Translations under genes and position numbers: made by a program
DNA from: Paludibacteraceae bacterium
GTDB lineage: Bacteria > Bacteroidota > Bacteroidia > Bacteroidales > Paludibacteraceae
Assembly (NCBI GenBank): GCA_024399955.1
Contig: JAKSNH010000004.1
Span: forward strand, 109,716 to 173,715
Direction: 5' to 3'
Length of the DNA: 64,000 bases
Part shown: positions 36,051 to 46,499 of the stretch, piece after piece
Layout of the letters: each line of letters begins with the position of its first letter
Position numbering within the stretch: position 1 is the first letter of the stretch
The notes under the pieces: model-generated
What the model was told of the DNA's origin: nothing
Databases searched by the model: none
The model's input: only the letters and a program-made list of their open reading frames with translations

Positions 36051-36851
36051 TTACTTTGGTCGACGGAATTCAGCCAGGACAATAGCTGTGGCAATGGCGA
36101 CATTCAAACTCTCAATCGTCTCTGCCGAACCACCATCTGCGTAAGAAGGAATACGAATGGGGTGGGTAACCAGTTTACGCACCTCTTTAGATATACCATT
36201 ACCTTCATTGCCCATAATGATGATAGGTTGCAGGTTGCAGGTTACAGGTTGCAGATACTGACACCTGTCCCCTGACACCTGTCCCCTGTCACCTATCACA
36301 CTGTCATATATATTCTCCCCATCCAATAACGTGCCATAAATAGGGATTTGGTCTTTTTTATCGGAGTGACAGGAGGCACATTGAGTAATCCATTCCACTA
36401 AATTAGTATAATGTACCCGCACACGAGTGAGCGAACCCATCGTCGCCTGAACTACCTTCGGATTATAACAATCTACCGTATCTAACGAGCATACGATATC
36501 ATGCACCCCAAACCAGTCCGCCGTGCGGATAATAGTGCCTAAATTGCCCGGATCCTGAATGCCGTCTAAGCATAGGATAGGTTGCAGGTTCTGTCCTCTG
36601 TCCCCTGACACCTGACACCTGTCCCCTGTCACCTGTCTAAAAACTGCTATACTGCCTTGGGGAGCGCGAAGTGCTGACATCTGCTCTATCTCCTTGGATG
36701 TGGCATTGGTAGAGTCCGCCAACAACACCAACTCAAAATGTTTACGCAGTTCATTGATACATTTATCCCCTTCCGCAATAAAGAGCCCTAACTCGTCACG
36801 GAACTTCTTTTGGCGCAAACTACGTACTAATTTAATCTCGGATTTGGTCAT
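36051..36851 (-). CDS. TrmH/SpoU-family RNA 2'-O-ribose methyltransferase with two in-frame repeat insertions
   Basis: 266 residues. The ATG at 36851 (MTKSEIKLVRSL) is chosen because the promoter places transcription start near 36865, downstream of the longer frame's ATG. It has an N-terminal substrate-binding domain, then the SPOUT knot: DGIQDPGNLGTIIRTADWFG, IIIMGNEGNGISKEV, and IPSYADGGSAETIESLNVAIATAI, which bind SAM. Two insertions, encoded at 36575-36640 and 36230-36300 (TGDRCQVSGDRGQNLQ and GDRGQVSGDRCQYLQPVTCN), are translated dispersed repeat. The first falls between the two domains and the second before the GNEGNG motif. It probably modifies 23S rRNA or tRNA; the target is not determinable here. 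Confidence 0.9.
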   Translation of the reverse strand: MTKSEIKLVRSLRQKKFRDELGLFIAEGDKCINELRKHFELVLLADSTNATSKEIEQMSALRAPQGSIAVFRQVTGDRCQVSGDRGQNLQPILCLDGIQDPGNLGTIIRTADWFGVHDIVCSLDTVDCYNPKVVQATMGSLTRVRVHYTNLVEWITQCASCHSDKKDQIPIYGTLLDGENIYDSVIGDRGQVSGDRCQYLQPVTCNLQPIIIMGNEGNGISKEVRKLVTHPIRIPSYADGGSAETIESLNVAIATAIVLAEFRRPK

Positions 36852-36869
36852 AATTGCATATTTTGGGTG

Positions 36870-36917
36870 CAAAAGTACTAAAAAATTTGCATATATGCAA
36901 AAAAAAGTGTAACTTTG
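36870..36917. promoter_or_regulatory. Overlapping divergent promoters sharing a 16-bp palindrome
   Basis: The palindrome TTTGCATATATGCAAA (36886-36901) supplies the -33 TTTG for both directions. Rightward, TTTG 36886-36889 pairs with TAACTTTG 36910-36917. Leftward, TTTG (plus 36898-36901) pairs with TACTTTTG (plus 36870-36877). Both spacers are 20 bases. The palindrome could bind RNA polymerase in one orientation at a time or a dimeric regulator. Confidence 0.8.
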
Positions 36918-36928
36918 CGCGCTAAAAT

Positions 36929-39094
36929 ATGCAAAGTGGGAATAGGTACATAGTATTTGGACTAATGGCAGCGATAACGTTGCTGTGGTCTTCGTGCAAT
37001 CTGACTAAGTTCGTGCCCGAAGATCAATACCTATTATATAAGTCCAAAGTAGAGGTAACTGATACTAAAAAAGTAGATGCCTCTGACCTCAAGAATTACT
37101 TGCGCCAAACGCCTAACTCCGAGATATTAGGATTTTGGAAACTGCAACTGCACGTGTATAACACCGCCCCCACCGATACAACTACCAAAGCCAAGAAACG
37201 TTTGGCTCGCAATGCCCATCGGGCTGGTGAGGCACCGGAAATATACAACGATGAACTGACCGCCGTCAGCATGCAACAACTCACTCAGGCCATGCGCAAC
37301 AAAGGATACTTTGATGCACAAGTAGATACATCGTTGTCCATCAAGGACCGTAAACTAAGTATCACCTATAGTGTTACGGCGCAGCAACCCTACGTGATTC
37401 GCAGTTACCGCTTGGACCTGCCTCAGCGCGACCTGGCAGAGATAGCGATGAATAGGCATAGTAAAGTGCGTATAGGGGACGACTTCAACACCGATGTGCT
37501 CAACGCCGAACGGCAACGAGTGGCATCCGAGATGCGACGAATAGGGTACTTCTACTTCGAAAAAGAACTGCTGCAAGTCATTGCCGATAGTAGTGTTCGC
37601 TCCCACCAAGTGGATGTGACATTGCGTTTACGTCCGGACATCCATCCCGATACATCACGCGTGTTCCGCGTGTACTCAATCAGGGACCTGCAGTTCCATG
37701 TCGACTCTAATTTGCTACGTGAACCCATGCTGCGACGCACTTCACTCATCAAACCCGGTGAGGTGTTTAATCAATATAAAGTGGACCAAACGTACGAGAA
37801 ATTCAATGCTTTAGGCATGGTTAAGTACGTAGATATAACCTTCGTGCCGGTTAGGGACCACTTATTGGACTGCCATATCACCATGAGCCGCAATAAACTA
37901 CATTCCATCTCCGCGCAGGTGGATGGTACCTACACCGGAGGCGACTGGGGCATTGCTGCCGAATTAGGGTATCAGCACCGCAATATCTTCCATGGAGCCG
38001 AAGTGCTCAGCCTCAAGGCCCGCGGCAGTTACGAGTGGCGGCAGAATGGCGGACGTGCCCTGGAGATCAAAGCTAATGCCGGACTGCGATTCCCTAACTC
38101 GCTGTATATCGACCTGGAGGGACGGTACCAACGGCGACCCGACGAGTTCAACCGCATCATAGCCAATGCCGGATTGGGATACACCATCCATCGAACAGCC
38201 TACTCGCCATGGAAACATGAGTTTAAGTTCTTAGACATCAGTTACGTCTATCTGCCATGGATGGCTGCCGAGTTTAGAGAGCGGTTCATGAAACCCAATA
38301 GCCTGCTTAAATACTCCTACGAGGACCACTTCATTGAGGCCTTCTCCTATGCCGTCACCTATTCGTCGCACCGCAAAAATGAACCCCTACGCTCGTATGG
38401 TATGTTCACCTTAGGTGTGGAGACCGCAGGAAATATACTCGCCTTGGGAGCCTTGGCCGGTCGATTGCCCAAGGACGCCGACGGAGCATACATGATTGGC
38501 AATATACGATTCGCACAATATGCTAAGTTCGACTTCTCCTTTGCCGGACATCATATCATTGACGAGAATAACCGATTCGTCTTCCATGGCGCAGTAGGCG
38601 TCGCTATACCCTTCCTCAATTCGGACGTCATGCCGTTTGAGCGTCGCTACTATGCAGGAGGTGCCAATAGCGTGCGCGGTTGGTTAGCCCGCACCTTAGG
38701 TCCCGGTAAGTTCTGCAGCCCTGGGGGCATGATCAACTACGATAACCAAGTGGGCGATGTGCGCATCGATATGAGTGCCGAATACCGATTCCGAATATGG
38801 AAATTCATTCACGGTGCTGCTTTCGTGGATGCCGGAAATATATGGACCATCCGCCGGTATGAGCAGCAAGAGGGTGGGCAGTTTGAATGGAGTGAGTTCT
38901 ACAAACAATTAGCCCTCAGTTACGGACTGGGACTGCGGATGGATCTCAGTTTCCTCATCCTGCGTCTCGACTTAGGCGTGCGGTTACATGACCCGGCACT
39001 CATCGATAAAGGTAAACAATGGCGCACCGTACCGAATGGACTGTGCTGGAAAGATGACTTCGCTCTACACTTCGCCATCGGATATCCGTTCTAA
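36929..39094 (+). CDS. BamA/TamA-family outer-membrane lipoprotein (TamL-like)
   Basis: 721 residues. The signal peptide ends LLWSSC, giving lipidated Cys23, the feature that separates Bacteroidota TamL from TamA. POTRA-like domains occupy about 30-330 and an Omp85 barrel the rest, including GAVGVAIPFLNSDVMPFERRYYAGGANSVRGW with the conserved VRGW loop (about residue 586) and a C-terminal aromatic strand. It is thought to help insert outer-membrane proteins, together with TamB, which is not encoded nearby. The start is only about a dozen bases after the -7 box, so the mRNA leader is very short. Confidence 0.9.
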   Translation: MQSGNRYIVFGLMAAITLLWSSCNLTKFVPEDQYLLYKSKVEVTDTKKVDASDLKNYLRQTPNSEILGFWKLQLHVYNTAPTDTTTKAKKRLARNAHRAGEAPEIYNDELTAVSMQQLTQAMRNKGYFDAQVDTSLSIKDRKLSITYSVTAQQPYVIRSYRLDLPQRDLAEIAMNRHSKVRIGDDFNTDVLNAERQRVASEMRRIGYFYFEKELLQVIADSSVRSHQVDVTLRLRPDIHPDTSRVFRVYSIRDLQFHVDSNLLREPMLRRTSLIKPGEVFNQYKVDQTYEKFNALGMVKYVDITFVPVRDHLLDCHITMSRNKLHSISAQVDGTYTGGDWGIAAELGYQHRNIFHGAEVLSLKARGSYEWRQNGGRALEIKANAGLRFPNSLYIDLEGRYQRRPDEFNRIIANAGLGYTIHRTAYSPWKHEFKFLDISYVYLPWMAAEFRERFMKPNSLLKYSYEDHFIEAFSYAVTYSSHRKNEPLRSYGMFTLGVETAGNILALGALAGRLPKDADGAYMIGNIRFAQYAKFDFSFAGHHIIDENNRFVFHGAVGVAIPFLNSDVMPFERRYYAGGANSVRGWLARTLGPGKFCSPGGMINYDNQVGDVRIDMSAEYRFRIWKFIHGAAFVDAGNIWTIRRYEQQEGGQFEWSEFYKQLALSYGLGLRMDLSFLILRLDLGVRLHDPALIDKGKQWRTVPNGLCWKDDFALHFAIGYPF

Positions 39095-39145
39095 CAAGAA
39101 AAAAGAAAATAATCAATATGCAATATACAATAATCAATAAACATT

Positions 39146-40906
39146 ATGTTCTTATTTAATCGCAAATCAACTGAGCAGTCTCAGGCTGCACCACGCCGCA
39201 AGAACCGCGGGTGTTTAGTGGGCATTTTGGTCTTTGTGGCTTTCTACATCTTCTTCTGTGGCATGATAGGCAAAGCCATGTTCTCCAAGTCATCAACGAC
39301 CTTGCAGGACCAAACCGTGTATAAACTGGAAATGAAAGGCACCGTCATGGAGCAGGGACAGGAAGATAATCCGTTCGCTGCATTGATGAGCGACATGCCC
39401 GGTATGGGTGCTGATGCCCAACACATAGTCGGACTGGATAACTTAATCAGCAATATCCGCCTGGCTAAAACCGATGACCATATTCGCGGTATAGTGCTCA
39501 AAGACGGTTCATTCAACATCGGTATGGCTTCCGCTAAAGCCTTGCGCGACGAGTTAATCGACTTCAAATCGTCCGGTAAGTTCCTCATCGCCTATGCCGA
39601 GAACTACGGCGAAATGAACTACTACATCGCTTCCGTGGCCGACCGTATCTACCTCAATCCCGTGGGCGTAGTGGAATGGCATGGACTGGCTTCCATCAAG
39701 ATGTACTACCCACGACTGCTGGAGAAAATAGGTGTTAAGATGAATATCCTCAAGGTCGGCACCTTCAAATCGGCCGTTGAACCGTATTTCTGCACCAAGA
39801 TGTCCGATGCCGACAAAAAACAAACCATGCAGTTCCTCAATGGAGCATGGGGCATCATGTGCGAAAGTGTGGCTGCAAGTCGTAATCTCACCGTGTCCCA
39901 ACTCAATACCTACGCTGATGAGTTAGTCGAACTGATGCCGCAAGAGAAATACCTCGAGTATGGACTCGTAGATAGTCTCATCTATTCTAACGACTTAGAT
40001 ACCATCGTGCGTGGATTAACCGGCACTAAGGATTATCATGTAGTTGGTACAACCGCTATGACTAACGTTAAACGCGACCACGCTAAAGTGGATAGTCACG
40101 TGGCTGTGCTCTATGCCGAAGGCGAAATAACGGACGAGACAGGTGATGGTATAGTAGGCAAGAAAATGCTGAAGACTATTCGTAAGATTGCAGATAACGA
40201 CAAAGTCAAAGCCGTCGTACTGCGCGTCAATAGTCCCGGTGGCAGCGCAAACGCCAGCGAGCAGATATGGCACGCCATACAAACACTCCGAGAGAAAGGT
40301 CTGCCGGTAGTTGTTTCGATGGGTGACTATGCCGCTTCTGGAGGTTACTACATCTCCTGCGGTTCGGACTATATATACGCTCAACCCAACACCCTAACCG
40401 GTTCAATCGGTATATTTGGCTTGGTACCTGACTTCAGCCGCCTGCGCGATAAAGTAGGTATCGATATAGATGGAGTAGGTACTAACAAATTCTCCACTTC
40501 CCACATGGTACTCAAAGGCATGACGTCCGAAGAACATGCCCTCATGCAATCCATGGTAGAGCGCGGCTATGACCTCTTCACCCGTCGCTGCGCCGAAGGC
40601 AGACATACCACTCAGGACTCCATCAAACTGATTGGCGAGGGGCGTGTATGGCTCGGTCAGGACGCCCTGCAGATTGGCCTTGTGGACGAGATAGGTGATT
40701 TGGATGACGCAGTGGCTAAGGCTGCTGAGTTGGCCGCAATAGAGCACTATACACCGATCTACTATCCGGCTCGTAAGGACTTCTTTGAGCAGTTCATGCA
40801 GGCATTAGATAATACCTCCCAAGAGGAGAAAATCCTTATGCACATCAAAGAACGCTGCTCGCAACCGCGTATCATGACACTGATGCCTGAACAAGTCATT
40901 CGTTAA
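39146..40906 (+). CDS. sppA: Signal peptide peptidase SppA, 67K type
   Basis: 586 residues, anchored by one N-terminal helix (about 22-45) after a basic segment (RRKNRG). It has two tandem S49/ClpP-like domains. The catalytic lysine is in ILKVGTFKSAVEP (about 203-211) and the nucleophilic serine in MGDYAASGGYYI (about 393-402), as in E. coli SppA. It degrades cleaved signal peptides at the membrane. Its TAA overlaps the lpxK ATG. The 50 bases before it hold a CAATATGCAATATAC-type repeat (39108-39140). Confidence 0.94.
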   Translation: MFLFNRKSTEQSQAAPRRKNRGCLVGILVFVAFYIFFCGMIGKAMFSKSSTTLQDQTVYKLEMKGTVMEQGQEDNPFAALMSDMPGMGADAQHIVGLDNLISNIRLAKTDDHIRGIVLKDGSFNIGMASAKALRDELIDFKSSGKFLIAYAENYGEMNYYIASVADRIYLNPVGVVEWHGLASIKMYYPRLLEKIGVKMNILKVGTFKSAVEPYFCTKMSDADKKQTMQFLNGAWGIMCESVAASRNLTVSQLNTYADELVELMPQEKYLEYGLVDSLIYSNDLDTIVRGLTGTKDYHVVGTTAMTNVKRDHAKVDSHVAVLYAEGEITDETGDGIVGKKMLKTIRKIADNDKVKAVVLRVNSPGGSANASEQIWHAIQTLREKGLPVVVSMGDYAASGGYYISCGSDYIYAQPNTLTGSIGIFGLVPDFSRLRDKVGIDIDGVGTNKFSTSHMVLKGMTSEEHALMQSMVERGYDLFTRRCAEGRHTTQDSIKLIGEGRVWLGQDALQIGLVDEIGDLDDAVAKAAELAAIEHYTPIYYPARKDFFEQFMQALDNTSQEEKILMHIKERCSQPRIMTLMPEQVIR

Positions 40907-41916
40907 TGAAAATACAAGACATCATATTAGCCCCATTATCGTGGTTATTCGGTCTGGTTATCTCCATCCGTAACGGTTTGTACAAGGCCAAGATACTGCA
41001 CTCCCGCACGGTGTCGATACCCACTATCGCCGTGGGAAACTTAGCGGTGGGAGGCACCGGCAAAACGCCCTTCGTGGAGTACCTCATTCGGATGCTCAGT
41101 CCGCACTACAAAATAGCCGTGCTGTCCTTGGGATATAAACGGCGTACCCGCGGTTTTGTGATGGCTGACGAGAACGCCTCGGCTCTCACTATCGGTGATG
41201 AACCCATGCAGATCCATCAGAAATTTCCATCTATTCAGGTGGCTGTCTGTAAGGATCGCATTCATGGCATTCATCGTTTGCAGCAACTGGTGCCTAACCT
41301 GCAGGCAGTCATCCTGGACGATGCCTTCCAGTATCGTCGACTCTGCTGCGGATTCTACATCCTGCTCACCGCCTACGACCGACTATATATAGATGACCAC
41401 TTCCTGCCTTGGGGACGGTTACGCGACAATAAGCACGAGAGTCTGCGTGCCTCGGCAGTGGTCGTCACTAAGTGCCCGCCGCAGATGCAACCTATCGACC
41501 AACGCATCGTGGATACAAAACTGCACCTGCCGGTCTTCCAGCACCTGCACTTCGCTTCCATCATATACCCCGAGTTAGTCACTAACCAACGGGTACTGGT
41601 CGTAACAGGAATAGCACACCCGGAGTACTTGGTGGACCAAATCAAACAATCTAACCCCAAGACGTCGGTATTGACCTATCCCGACCATCATGCCTTCTCC
41701 GATAAGGATATCGCCGCTATAACCAAAGCCGCTCAAGCGGCCGACATCATCTATACAACCGAAAAAGACTATACGCGATTGGCTACTACAGACCTGCCGG
41801 ATAGTGTCCGCACTAAACTGCAAACGATACCAATCTCCGTGCAAATAACCGACGAAGAGGTGTTGGTAAAACATCTGCATCAGTATATAAACGAAAATAT
41901 TTATACCCACAAATAA
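40906..41916 (+). CDS. lpxK: Tetraacyldisaccharide 4'-kinase
   Basis: Phosphorylates the lipid A disaccharide precursor at the 4' position to give lipid IVA. It is 336 residues with an N-terminal membrane-associated helix and a Walker A GGTGKTP within VGNLAVGGTGKTPFVEYL (about 43-60). GYKRRTRGF, ILDDAFQYRR and the TTEKDYTRL segment follow. It begins at TAATG with the SppA stop and is followed two bases later by the MsbA-like exporter, which fits lipid A biogenesis. Confidence 0.94.
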   Translation: MKIQDIILAPLSWLFGLVISIRNGLYKAKILHSRTVSIPTIAVGNLAVGGTGKTPFVEYLIRMLSPHYKIAVLSLGYKRRTRGFVMADENASALTIGDEPMQIHQKFPSIQVAVCKDRIHGIHRLQQLVPNLQAVILDDAFQYRRLCCGFYILLTAYDRLYIDDHFLPWGRLRDNKHESLRASAVVVTKCPPQMQPIDQRIVDTKLHLPVFQHLHFASIIYPELVTNQRVLVVTGIAHPEYLVDQIKQSNPKTSVLTYPDHHAFSDKDIAAITKAAQAADIIYTTEKDYTRLATTDLPDSVRTKLQTIPISVQITDEEVLVKHLHQYINENIYTHK

Positions 41917-41918
41917 TC

Positions 41919-43784
41919 ATGGATTTCTTACAATTATTGCGACGTTTTGTGCCGCCCTATAAGTGGCAACTCGTGTTAAACATCCTCTTTAACCTGCTCT
42001 CAACCGTCCTATCCCTTTTCTCCTTTGCCGCTATCATACCGGTGCTGCAAATCCTTTTCGGCATCGCTACGCCCGACACCGAATATGTGGCTATCACATC
42101 CTCGATGGGACTGAACGAGATGATGGACGCTGCTAAAAACAATGTCTTTTATTGGCTTCAATGCCAAATCGAAGTGAATGGTCCCGGTTGGGTATTGCTC
42201 CTATTAGGTGCGTTCCTGATTATGATGACCGGACTCAAATGTGCTTGCTCGTACTTCAGTTCGTTCTTCATGATTCCTATTCGTTTAGGCGTGTTGCGCG
42301 ACTTGCGTCAGAAATTATACAATAAAGTGGTTGGTTTGCCTATAGGATTCTTTACCGAGGAACGCAAAGGCGATATCATGTCTCGCATGACGAACGATGT
42401 ACTGGAAGTGGAGAATTCCATCATGGCTATGCTCGAAATGATATTCAAAGACCCTGTGATGATTCTCATCTACCTCATCACTCTCTTTGTTATCTCGTGG
42501 CAACTCACTCTATTCGTACTTATCTTACTGCCTACCGCCGGCTGGTTTATCGGATGGGTGGGACGTAGCCTCAAACGTCGCTCTACCAAGGGACAGGAAC
42601 AGACTGCCGACCTGCTGTCGCAGATTGAAGAAACATTGGGCGGACTGCGTATCGTCAAGGCTTTTAATGCCGAAGAGAAACTGAAAGTTCGCTTCCTCAA
42701 ACATAATAACATGACCCGCCGCACTTTCATGGGACTGGAACGTAAATACCAACTTGCTCACCCCATGTCGGAGTTCTTAGGAACAGCCCTCATCGCTGTG
42801 CTACTGTGGTACGGAGGAGGACTCATCCTCTCTGACCATTCCACCATTGATGCCGCTACGTTTATCTACTACCTCGTCATCTTCTACAGCATCATCAACC
42901 CTGCTAAGGACCTCAGCAAAGCCACTTATAGCATCCGCAAAGGTATGGCATCACTGGAGCGTATTGATAAAATCCTCAATACCCAATCTAACATCATTGA
43001 AAAAGAACTGCCACTGCCGCTGCATGCCTTTGAGGACAAGATAGAGTACAAGAACGTCAACTTCTACTACCAGTCCGACCGACCGGTACTCAAACAAATC
43101 AACCTCACTATCCATAAAGGTCAAACCGTGGCATTAGTGGGACAGTCCGGCTCCGGCAAAACAACCATGGCGGACCTGCTGCCGCGATTCTACGATGTGG
43201 TCAAAGGTGCTATCCAGATTGACGGCACCGACATTCGTAATGTCGCTATCCACGATCTGCGCGCACTGATGGGCAACGTCAACCAAGAAGCTATCCTCTT
43301 CAATGACACGTTCTTCAATAACATCACCTTTGGTGTTGACACCAGCCAACCGGCTCCTAATGGTCAAACATGGGAAGAAGCTGTCATTGCTGCTGCCAAG
43401 ATTGCTAACGCACACGATTTCATTACAGCAACGCCCGAAGGTTACCAAACATCCATCGGTGACCGCGGCTCACGCCTGTCCGGAGGACAACGACAACGTA
43501 TATCCATCGCTCGTGCTATCCTTAAGAACCCACCAATCCTCATCCTCGATGAGGCTACGTCGGCGCTGGATACAGAGTCCGAGAAACTGGTGCAAGAGGC
43601 CCTCGAAAACCTCATGCGTGACCGCACCACCATCGTGGTTGCTCACCGACTATCTACCATCCGCAATGCCGACCTGATATGCGTCCTGCACGAAGGAGAG
43701 ATAGTCGAAAGTGGTAAACACGATGAACTGATGGAACTCAAAGGTTATTATCATAAATTAGTCCAAATGCAAAATGGCAAATAA
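41919..43784 (+). CDS. ABC exporter, fused permease/ATPase (MsbA-like lipid flippase)
   Basis: 621 residues with a six-helix transmembrane domain (about 15-330) and a nucleotide-binding domain. The NBD has Walker [10 protein letters not shown] at about 407-415, signature LSGGQRQR at about 520, Walker [13 protein letters not shown] at about 540 and the H-loop VVAHRLST. The position right after lpxK suggests it flips lipid A core across the inner membrane. Without biochemical data an unspecific multidrug/lipid exporter remains possible. Its last codons overlap the mutS start by 11 bases. Confidence 0.88.
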   Translation: MDFLQLLRRFVPPYKWQLVLNILFNLLSTVLSLFSFAAIIPVLQILFGIATPDTEYVAITSSMGLNEMMDAAKNNVFYWLQCQIEVNGPGWVLLLLGAFLIMMTGLKCACSYFSSFFMIPIRLGVLRDLRQKLYNKVVGLPIGFFTEERKGDIMSRMTNDVLEVENSIMAMLEMIFKDPVMILIYLITLFVISWQLTLFVLILLPTAGWFIGWVGRSLKRRSTKGQEQTADLLSQIEETLGGLRIVKAFNAEEKLKVRFLKHNNMTRRTFMGLERKYQLAHPMSEFLGTALIAVLLWYGGGLILSDHSTIDAATFIYYLVIFYSIINPAKDLSKATYSIRKGMASLERIDKILNTQSNIIEKELPLPLHAFEDKIEYKNVNFYYQSDRPVLKQINLTIHKGQTVALVGQSGSGKTTMADLLPRFYDVVKGAIQIDGTDIRNVAIHDLRALMGNVNQEAILFNDTFFNNITFGVDTSQPAPNGQTWEEAVIAAAKIANAHDFITATPEGYQTSIGDRGSRLSGGQRQRISIARAILKNPPILILDEATSALDTESEKLVQEALENLMRDRTTIVVAHRLSTIRNADLICVLHEGEIVESGKHDELMELKGYYHKLVQMQNGK

Positions 43785-46476
43785 GGAAGAAACACCAATG
43801 ATGCAGCAGTTCCGCAACATCAAGGAGCAATACCCCGACGCGATGCTCCTCTTCCGATGCGGAGACTTCTACGAAACATACTGCGAGGATGCCGTCAAGG
43901 CCTCTAAGATACTGAACATAACCCTTACCCACCGCTCCAATGGTGGCTCATCCGCCGCATCAATCGATATGGCGGGTTTCCCATTCCATGCCTTAGATAC
44001 GTACTTGCCTAAACTCGTTAGGGTCGGACTGCGTGTCGCTATTTGCGACCAACTGGAGGACCCCAAACTCACCAAGAAACTGGTTAAACGTGGCGTGACG
44101 GAACTCGTTACACCAGGGGTCAGTTACTCCGATACCACCCTCCAGCAAAAAGAAAATAACTTCCTGGCTTGTGTCCATTTTGGCACTAAATCACTAAACG
44201 CTAAACTCTCAACACTCAACAGCAATACAGTCGGTATTGCCTTCCTTGATATATCTACCGGTGAGTTCCTTGTGGCCGAAGGTACATCCGACTACATAGA
44301 TAAACTGCTCGTTAACTTCGCTCCCAAAGAAGTGCTATACATGCGAGGCAGAAAAGAGCAACTCGAAGCTAACTTTGGCAATCGCTACTTCACCTTTGAG
44401 TTGGACGATTGGATGATGACAACTCAGGCCGCCGAAGAAAGACTCCAAAAGCAATTCAACGTGGCTAACCTCAAGGGATTTGGCTTACAAAACCTGCCTA
44501 ACGCCATCATCGCCGCCGGAGCTATTCTCCATTACTTAGATGCTACCCAACACCTGCAAACAGGACATATTCAACACTTGGCACGTATCGAAGAGGACCG
44601 CTATGTGTGGCTGGACCGATTCACTATTCGTAACCTGGAATTAGTGAATGCCAATGCCGAAGACGCACACACCCTATACGATGTATTGGACCAAACCATT
44701 ACACCTATGGGGGCACGTATGCTACACCGCTGGATGGCGTTCCCCCTCAAAGATATACGACCTATCCGCAATCGACAATCCGTTGTGGAATTCTTCTTCC
44801 GGCACCCCGACCATCGCGAAACAATTCGCACCGAGATAGCCAAAGTGCAAGATATGGAACGTATCGTGTCTAAAATAGCTACGGGACGTATATCGCCACG
44901 TGATATGGTGCAGTTAGGCAATGCCCTGAGAGCAATTGAACCCATTAAACATATCTGCGAATCGGCTGACGATAATAGTTACTTGGCCCTGCTTGGCGAC
45001 CAACTAACCCTCTGCTCCGAAATGCGACACCGCATCGAAACAACTATAACTCCTGATCCGCCTGCTGTGGCAGGACGACCGAATATGATTGCTCGCGGAG
45101 TGTCCCCCGAACTGGATGAACTGCGCGATATACAAACAAATAGCAAAGACTACTTGCTGCGTCTGCAACAACGCGAAATAGAACAAACAGGCATATCGTC
45201 CCTCAAAATAGGCTACAACAACGTATTTGGCTACTATCTCGAGGTTCGCAATACATACAAAGACCAAGTGCCTGTATCCTGGATTCGCAAACAAACACTC
45301 GTCAATGCCGAACGATACATAACCGAGGAACTGAAATCATATGAGGAGAAAATACTCTCTGCCGAGGAACAAATCCAAGCCCTGGAGAATCGTATCTTTA
45401 CTGAACTCATCTTGGCTCTCACCGAGTATGTACCGGCTATGCAGGTGGACGCTAACGTGCTTGCTCAACTCGACTGCTTGCTGTCCTTCGCTACCGTGGC
45501 AGCACAAAATAAATACGTTTGCCCCGATGTGAATGACTCTCTCGTCATTGATATCCGACAGGGACGGCATCCCGTCATTGAACAACAACTGCCGCTGGGC
45601 GAGACGTACGTACCCAATGATGTGTATTTGTCTAATAATCTCACTTCCGAGTCTCCTCAGCAAATCATTATCCTCACTGGACCTAATATGGCAGGTAAGT
45701 CTGCCCTGCTGCGCCAAACGGCTCTCATCGTCTTGATGGCTCAAATGGGCTCCTTTGTCCCTGCCGAATCAGCATCCATCGGTATAGTGGATAAGATATT
45801 CACTCGCGTCGGAGCTTCCGACAATATATCTTCCGGTGAATCCACCTTTATGGTCGAGATGAACGAGGCGGCTGCTATCCTCAATAACCTGTCCGAACGC
45901 TCCTTAGTGCTCTTTGACGAGTTAGGACGTGGCACCTCCACCTACGACGGCATATCGATCGCTTGGGCCATCGTTGAGTATATCCACGAGTCCCGATTCC
46001 ATGCCAAGACCCTCTTTGCTACCCATTATCACGAACTCAACGAGATGGAGGCTACCTTCTCTCGCATTCGTAACTACAACGTAGCGGTGCGCGAACTCAA
46101 TGGCAAGGTTATCTTCCTGCGCAAACTCGCTCGTGGAGGATCGGAACATAGTTTTGGTATTCATGTCGCACAACTCGCCGGTATGCCAACCAGTATCGTC
46201 ACGCGTGCCGAACAGATCCTGCATGATTTAGAAAAAAGTAGTGCTAAAAGCACGAAGGGTAGCGCAGCGATTGGTAGTGGTGCAACCACGATTAATAGCA
46301 CCAAAGGTGCGATTAGTGCCCCCGAAGGGTATCAGTTGTCTTTCTTCCAACTCGATGACCCCGTCTTGGAACAGATTCGTGATACCGTTGCTTCACTCGA
46401 TATAAACAACCTCACACCCCTTGAGGCCCTCAATCGCCTCTCGGAAATACGCTCGTTAGTAGGGTCTAAATCATAA
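43774..46476 (+). CDS. mutS: DNA mismatch repair protein MutS with two in-frame repeat insertions
   Basis: 900 residues. The mismatch-binding domain starts [29 protein letters not shown], carrying the phenylalanine and glutamate of the F-x-E motif (here the FYE of GDFYE). The ATPase domain has Walker [15 protein letters not shown] (about 635-648), Walker [13 protein letters not shown] and THYHEL. Extra segments encoded at about 44181-44224 ([15 protein letters not shown], residues 136-150) and 46234-46330 (residues about 821-852, [20 protein letters not shown]) look like translated short repeats. Both sit in surface regions, the second in the linker before the C-terminal tail. Confidence 0.96.
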   Translation: MANKEETPMMQQFRNIKEQYPDAMLLFRCGDFYETYCEDAVKASKILNITLTHRSNGGSSAASIDMAGFPFHALDTYLPKLVRVGLRVAICDQLEDPKLTKKLVKRGVTELVTPGVSYSDTTLQQKENNFLACVHFGTKSLNAKLSTLNSNTVGIAFLDISTGEFLVAEGTSDYIDKLLVNFAPKEVLYMRGRKEQLEANFGNRYFTFELDDWMMTTQAAEERLQKQFNVANLKGFGLQNLPNAIIAAGAILHYLDATQHLQTGHIQHLARIEEDRYVWLDRFTIRNLELVNANAEDAHTLYDVLDQTITPMGARMLHRWMAFPLKDIRPIRNRQSVVEFFFRHPDHRETIRTEIAKVQDMERIVSKIATGRISPRDMVQLGNALRAIEPIKHICESADDNSYLALLGDQLTLCSEMRHRIETTITPDPPAVAGRPNMIARGVSPELDELRDIQTNSKDYLLRLQQREIEQTGISSLKIGYNNVFGYYLEVRNTYKDQVPVSWIRKQTLVNAERYITEELKSYEEKILSAEEQIQALENRIFTELILALTEYVPAMQVDANVLAQLDCLLSFATVAAQNKYVCPDVNDSLVIDIRQGRHPVIEQQLPLGETYVPNDVYLSNNLTSESPQQIIILTGPNMAGKSALLRQTALIVLMAQMGSFVPAESASIGIVDKIFTRVGASDNISSGESTFMVEMNEAAAILNNLSERSLVLFDELGRGTSTYDGISIAWAIVEYIHESRFHAKTLFATHYHELNEMEATFSRIRNYNVAVRELNGKVIFLRKLARGGSEHSFGIHVAQLAGMPTSIVTRAEQILHDLEKSSAKSTKGSAAIGSGATTINSTKGAISAPEGYQLSFFQLDDPVLEQIRDTVASLDINNLTPLEALNRLSEIRSLVGSKS

Positions 46477-46499
46477 CATAATCGAAACATACAACTATA

